A DNA stretch of 8,571 bases, from positions 1 through 8,571 of the forward strand of contig JAIELR010000122.1 in NCBI GenBank assembly GCA_019752835.1, written 5' to 3'. This DNA is from Gammaproteobacteria bacterium. Its GTDB lineage: Bacteria; Pseudomonadota; Gammaproteobacteria; UBA1113. The translations under genes were made by a program, and so were the position numbers. Under the pieces are notes generated by a model. That model was not told the DNA's origin, did not search any database, and saw only the letters and a program-made list of their open reading frames with translations. Each line of letters starts with the position of its first letter. Within the stretch, counting starts at the first letter, position 1. Positions 5,617-8,571 of this stretch are shown piece after piece.

Positions 5617-5679
5617 TTGTAGGGGTAGGCCCCCGTGCCTACCCGTATATGGGCAACCACGGGGGGGTTGCCCCTACAA
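5617..5679. repeat. Palindromic intergenic repeat between msbA and lpxK (MITE/REP-like)
   Basis: The ends are perfect 9-bp inverted repeats: TTGTAGGGG (5617-5625) and CCCCTACAA (5671-5679). Inside are two perfect 8-bp hairpins: GGGTAGGC (5623-5630) with GCCTACCC (5637-5644), and GGGCAACC (5651-5658) with GGTTGCCC (5666-5673). Their loops CCCCGT (5631-5636) and ACGGGG (5659-5664) are exactly complementary, so the whole element can also fold as one long stem. It is strikingly GC-rich relative to its flanks. The design is that of a small dispersed palindromic repeat, possibly mobilised in trans. Its right end forms the msbA stop codon. Confidence 0.75.
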
Positions 5680-7503
5680 TAGATCCGCAGTCAATTCAGA
5701 TGCCGCTGGTGCCGCATCAACATCTGCAAAATGCATAGAATGCAAACGGCAATAATAACCATGTTTTGCCATGAGCTCCGCATGCGTACCCATTTCAACA
5801 ATATAACCTTGATCCATCACAATAATACAATCGGCATTTTCAATAGTGGATAAACGATGAGCAATAACAACTGTGGTTCTATTTTTCATCACTTCATCCA
5901 AGGCCGCTTGAATATAGCGCTCTGATTCAGTATCCAAGGCTGAGGTCGCCTCATCCAAAATTAAAATCGGCGCATTCTTTAAAATAGCCCGAGCGATGGC
6001 AATTCGCTGGCGTTGACCGCCCGACAGTAGCACACCATTTTCACCAATGCGCGTATCAATACCATTGGGTAATTTTTCAATAAACTCCATGGCGTGAGCC
6101 GCTTTAGCTACCGCAATAATCTCTTCTCGGGATAAAATCTTATCATGCGAACCATAGGCTATATTAGCCGCGATAGTATCATTAAAAAGCACCACATTCT
6201 GACTCACAGACGCAAATTGACGTCGCAAATCGGCTAATTTAAGATCAAAGACATTAATACCATCAATAAGTAACTCGCCCTCTTGAATATCATAAAAACG
6301 AGGCAACAAACTCACTAATGTTGATTTACCACTGCCCGATCGGCCCACTATTGCGTAACATTTCCCGGCAGGCACTTTAAAACTAATATTGTGCAAAACC
6401 TTGCGATCACTTTTTTCATACTGAAAGTTAACATTTCTATATTCAATGAGGCCTTCAGCTCGACTTAATGAGGTGGTCCCCTCATCTTTTTCGGTGGGTT
6501 CGTCTAACAACGCAAAAATACTTTCAGCCCCGGCTAAACCACGCTGAATAATTGAATTTACCGAGGTTAAATTACGCATAGGCTTCAATAAAGCCATCAT
6601 GGACGCGACAACAGCAGTAAAACCACCTGCACTCATATGGTTGACACCAATATGATTCGTTGCCATATAAATCATGGTCGCGAGCGCTGATACCCCAATT
6701 AATTGCACACTTGAATCGCTTAAAGCGCCAATAATGACTAACTTTAATTCCCAGTGAATTTGGCCATCGGTGGCTTTATAAAATTTTTGTGCCTCATAAT
6801 TTTCACCACCAAAGGTGCGCACGACTTTATAACCCTCTAAGGTTTCTTCGGTCACATGCGTAATACTACCCATGGCTTCCTGGGCATTTTTGCTTAAACG
6901 CCGCATGCGAGTGCTGCTCAATTTGACGAGCAATGCAATAACCGGAATAGTACATAGGAATACAGTGGACAATTGCCAGCTAATGCTAAACATAACAACC
7001 AATAAACCAATCACTAATGCTCCTGATTGAACAAGGGTAATAACGGCATTTGTTGTCGCTGAGGAAATTTGGGCAGCATTGTAGACTAAAATCGACAACA
7101 ACTCACCGGAAGAATGATGATCGTAGAAAGAACATGGCAAACGTAAAAATTGATCAAAAATATTTCGTCTTAAACCCATGACCACACTACGAGTGACTAA
7201 GCTCATGCAATAGCTGCCGACCATATTCATGCCCGATCGGAGCGTAAATAAGCCAACAATAATCAGCGGTATCCATTTTAGAAAAGTAGGATCAGGCTTG
7301 ATGAAGCCTTTGTTGAGGAGAGGTTTGAGCAAATAGGCGAAGGTTGAGTCAATAGCCGAAAAAATAATATTCGCAAAAACAGCAACCAAAAAAATACCCA
7401 AAAAAGGTCTAACATATTTGGCAAGACGCTTATAAATAAGCCAGCCACTCCCTTGTGGTTTGGCAGGTCCACTCTTTCTCGTTACAACGGCCAGTTTAGC
7501 CAT
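5674..7503 (-). CDS. msbA: Lipid A export ABC transporter, permease/ATPase MsbA
   Basis: This 609-residue half-transporter flips core-lipid A across the inner membrane as a homodimer (E. coli MsbA has 582). Residues about 30-310 form the ABC transmembrane domain with six predicted helices. Residues about 355-590 form the nucleotide-binding domain, with Walker A GRSGSGKST (387-395), Q-loop near SQNVV, signature LSGGQ (493-497), Walker B ILILDE (513-518) and switch His549. AGGA lies 7 nt before the ATG. It lies downstream of pth and upstream of lpxK, a common lipid A pairing. The last residues (after LHSMHFADVDAAPA) are an Ala-rich tail, and the TAG stop lies inside the palindromic repeat, so the C-terminus may have been altered by the insertion. 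A weak promoter (TTGAGT-18-TAATAT) may lie in the 47-bp gap after pth. Confidence 0.95.
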   Translation of the reverse strand: MAKLAVVTRKSGPAKPQGSGWLIYKRLAKYVRPFLGIFLVAVFANIIFSAIDSTFAYLLKPLLNKGFIKPDPTFLKWIPLIIVGLFTLRSGMNMVGSYCMSLVTRSVVMGLRRNIFDQFLRLPCSFYDHHSSGELLSILVYNAAQISSATTNAVITLVQSGALVIGLLVVMFSISWQLSTVFLCTIPVIALLVKLSSTRMRRLSKNAQEAMGSITHVTEETLEGYKVVRTFGGENYEAQKFYKATDGQIHWELKLVIIGALSDSSVQLIGVSALATMIYMATNHIGVNHMSAGGFTAVVASMMALLKPMRNLTSVNSIIQRGLAGAESIFALLDEPTEKDEGTTSLSRAEGLIEYRNVNFQYEKSDRKVLHNISFKVPAGKCYAIVGRSGSGKSTLVSLLPRFYDIQEGELLIDGINVFDLKLADLRRQFASVSQNVVLFNDTIAANIAYGSHDKILSREEIIAVAKAAHAMEFIEKLPNGIDTRIGENGVLLSGGQRQRIAIARAILKNAPILILDEATSALDTESERYIQAALDEVMKNRTTVVIAHRLSTIENADCIIVMDQGYIVEMGTHAELMAKHGYYCRLHSMHFADVDAAPAASELTADLL

Positions 7504-7545
7504 AAAATTATCCTGTTTGAAGAAATATTAATTAGTAACCGTATG

Positions 7546-7570
7546 TACACTCAACTGCGTGTTGAGTGTA
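7546..7570. other. Hairpin across the pth stop codon
   Basis: TACACTCAAC (7546-7555) and GTTGAGTGTA (7561-7570) are a perfect 10-bp inverted repeat around a 5-nt loop. On the minus strand it includes the TGA stop of pth. No U-run follows, so it does not look like a classical intrinsic terminator. It may stabilise the pth mRNA end or limit readthrough into msbA. Confidence 0.5.
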
Positions 7571-8144
7571 ATGTCTTCATTGCCTGTCCTACCTTTCCCT
7601 CCATCAAATCAGGCAGAATACTTAGCGCCTGATGAATAGCTGTCTTGATTTTTTCTTCATCAATCTTGTTGGGTCGACTTAGCACGTAATCTGAAACACG
7701 CGCGGGATCAGCTGGACGATCAATGCCAAGACGTAAACGTAAAAAATCTGCGGTTCCCAACGCTGAGATAATATCTCGCAAACCGTTATGGCCTGCATGC
7801 CCGCCGCCCTGTTTAAGCTTTGCAGCACCCGTGGGCAAATCCAACTCATCATGAACAACTAAAATTTCTTGCGGCACTATTTTATAAAATTTTATAACAG
7901 CTGCAACAGACGCACCGCTGCGATTCATGAATGTGGTAGGAATCAATAATTGACATTCTTTTTGATTAAGCGTTAGCTTCGCATAAAATCCAAAAAATTT
8001 GTTTTCAAGACGTAATACAACGTTCGATTGCTTTGCAAGCTCATGCACAAACCATGCACCTGCATTATGACGCGTTTCCTCATATTGTGGACCTGGATTA
8101 CCCAAGCCCACTATAAGGCGAATAGCACTAGACACTTCCGGCAT
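7551..8144 (-). CDS. pth: Peptidyl-tRNA hydrolase
   Basis: Pth cleaves peptidyl-tRNAs that drop off the ribosome and so recycles tRNA. It is usually essential. The protein is 197 residues, normal for the bacterial family. Landmarks are IVGLGNPGPQY with Asn16, TRHNAG with catalytic His26, TFMNRSG (residues 71-77), VVHDELDLP with Asp99, and GGGHAGHNGLRDI with Asn120. These match the E. coli residues N10, H20, M67, D93 and N114. The start ATG is 4 bp after the rplY stop and lacks a good Shine-Dalgarno, so translation is probably coupled to rplY. The rplY-pth pairing is common in proteobacteria. Confidence 0.96.
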   Translation of the reverse strand: MPEVSSAIRLIVGLGNPGPQYEETRHNAGAWFVHELAKQSNVVLRLENKFFGFYAKLTLNQKECQLLIPTTFMNRSGASVAAVIKFYKIVPQEILVVHDELDLPTGAAKLKQGGGHAGHNGLRDIISALGTADFLRLRLGIDRPADPARVSDYVLSRPNKIDEEKIKTAIHQALSILPDLMEGKVGQAMKTLHSTRS

Positions 8145-8148
8145 TCGT

Positions 8149-8571
8149 TTATTCAGCCTGAGAAGGCGTCTCAGTTGAAGCAGATTCTTCTTCCGTTGCA
8201 GACTCTTCAGCAGCAGGCGCTTCTTCCGGTTCTATATCTTCAGCCACAACACGTTGCGGATGGATAGAGGCCAAGGCTGGATTTTCATCATGCAGCTTAG
8301 CGGCAATTTCAACGCCTTTTGGCAGTTTAATATCCGATAGGTGCATAACCGCATTCATAGCTAATTTCGCTAAATCTACCTCGATAGACTCCGGCAAATC
8401 AGCTGGTAAACAAGTGATATCAAGATGATGCATGCTATGGGAAATGACACCACCTGCCAATACACCTTCGGCTTGCTCTTCATTGATAAAATGTAGCGGC
8501 ACGCTCATATGCAGTTTTTCATTGGCGCTGACGCGCAAGAAATCCATATGCATAATAACAGGCTTGAATGG
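8149..8571 (-). CDS. rplY: 50S ribosomal protein L25 (long Ctc/TL5 form), 5' end outside window
   Basis: The visible 140 C-terminal residues belong to the long L25 form that binds 5S rRNA. The frame stays open to the window edge and begins PFKPVIMHMDFLRV, the conserved junction between the N-terminal 5S-binding domain and the C-terminal TL5/CTC domain (usually HPxxxxxxHVDFLRV). Further family blocks are VPLHFINEEQAEGVLAGG, LPESIEVDL and LHLSDIKLPKGV-like NAVMHLSDIKLPKGV. The end is a low-complexity acidic Glu/Ala/Ser tail, as often seen in this family. The internal ATG at 8553 is not the start. It ends 4 bp before pth and probably heads this operon from outside the window. Confidence 0.92.
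   Translation of the reverse strand, partial: PFKPVIMHMDFLRVSANEKLHMSVPLHFINEEQAEGVLAGGVISHSMHHLDITCLPADLPESIEVDLAKLAMNAVMHLSDIKLPKGVEIAAKLHDENPALASIHPQRVVAEDIEPEEAPAAEESATEEESASTETPSQAE

Noticed and set aside
7546..7570. Intrinsic terminator between pth and msbA
   Set aside because: The hairpin is perfect, but neither strand has a run of U after it.

Overview
The window is about 8.6 kb of moderately AT-rich DNA from a gammaproteobacterium. Lipid A genes (msbA, lpxK), a clear DksA, the rplY-pth pair, an IS5/ISL2-type transposase end and an OmpA-like lipoprotein together suggest a Legionellales-like lineage (Legionella/Coxiella/Aquicella/Rickettsiella relatives). That placement is an inference from gene content and protein style; no marker here fixes the genus.

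Left part (1-2300) has an accessory character. It opens with the C-terminal end of an IS5-family transposase that runs in from outside the window. After a short gap there is a two-gene unit on the minus strand: an XRE-type repressor with a degenerate S24/LexA-like domain (1241-1876), followed after 10 bp by a DgcZ-like diguanylate cyclase with a zinc-binding CZB sensor (337-1230). The repressor promoter (TTTACA-17-TATTCT) is embedded in a 38-bp near-perfect dyad, which looks like an autoregulatory operator. A GC-richer palindromic element with two mutually exclusive pairings lies between this operator and the dksA promoter.

Middle (2216-3586, plus strand): a sigma70-like promoter, then dksA with an unusual Ala/Pro-rich N-terminal repeat, then a lipoprotein gene that overlaps the dksA 3' end and appears to start at GTG. 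The lipoprotein has a lipobox, a glycine zipper and an OmpA-like domain whose peptidoglycan-contacting Arg seems to be replaced. It meets the next operon tail to tail with only 7 bp between stop codons.

Right part (3594-8571, minus strand) is a housekeeping envelope and translation block, read rplY (5' end outside) > pth > msbA > lpxK > DUF1460 exported amidase-like gene. MsbA flips and exports core-lipid A, and LpxK adds the 4'-phosphate to the lipid A precursor. The DUF1460 protein probably acts on peptidoglycan in the periplasm. A 63-bp palindromic repeat sits between msbA and lpxK and supplies the msbA stop codon. No tRNA, rRNA or CRISPR array was seen.
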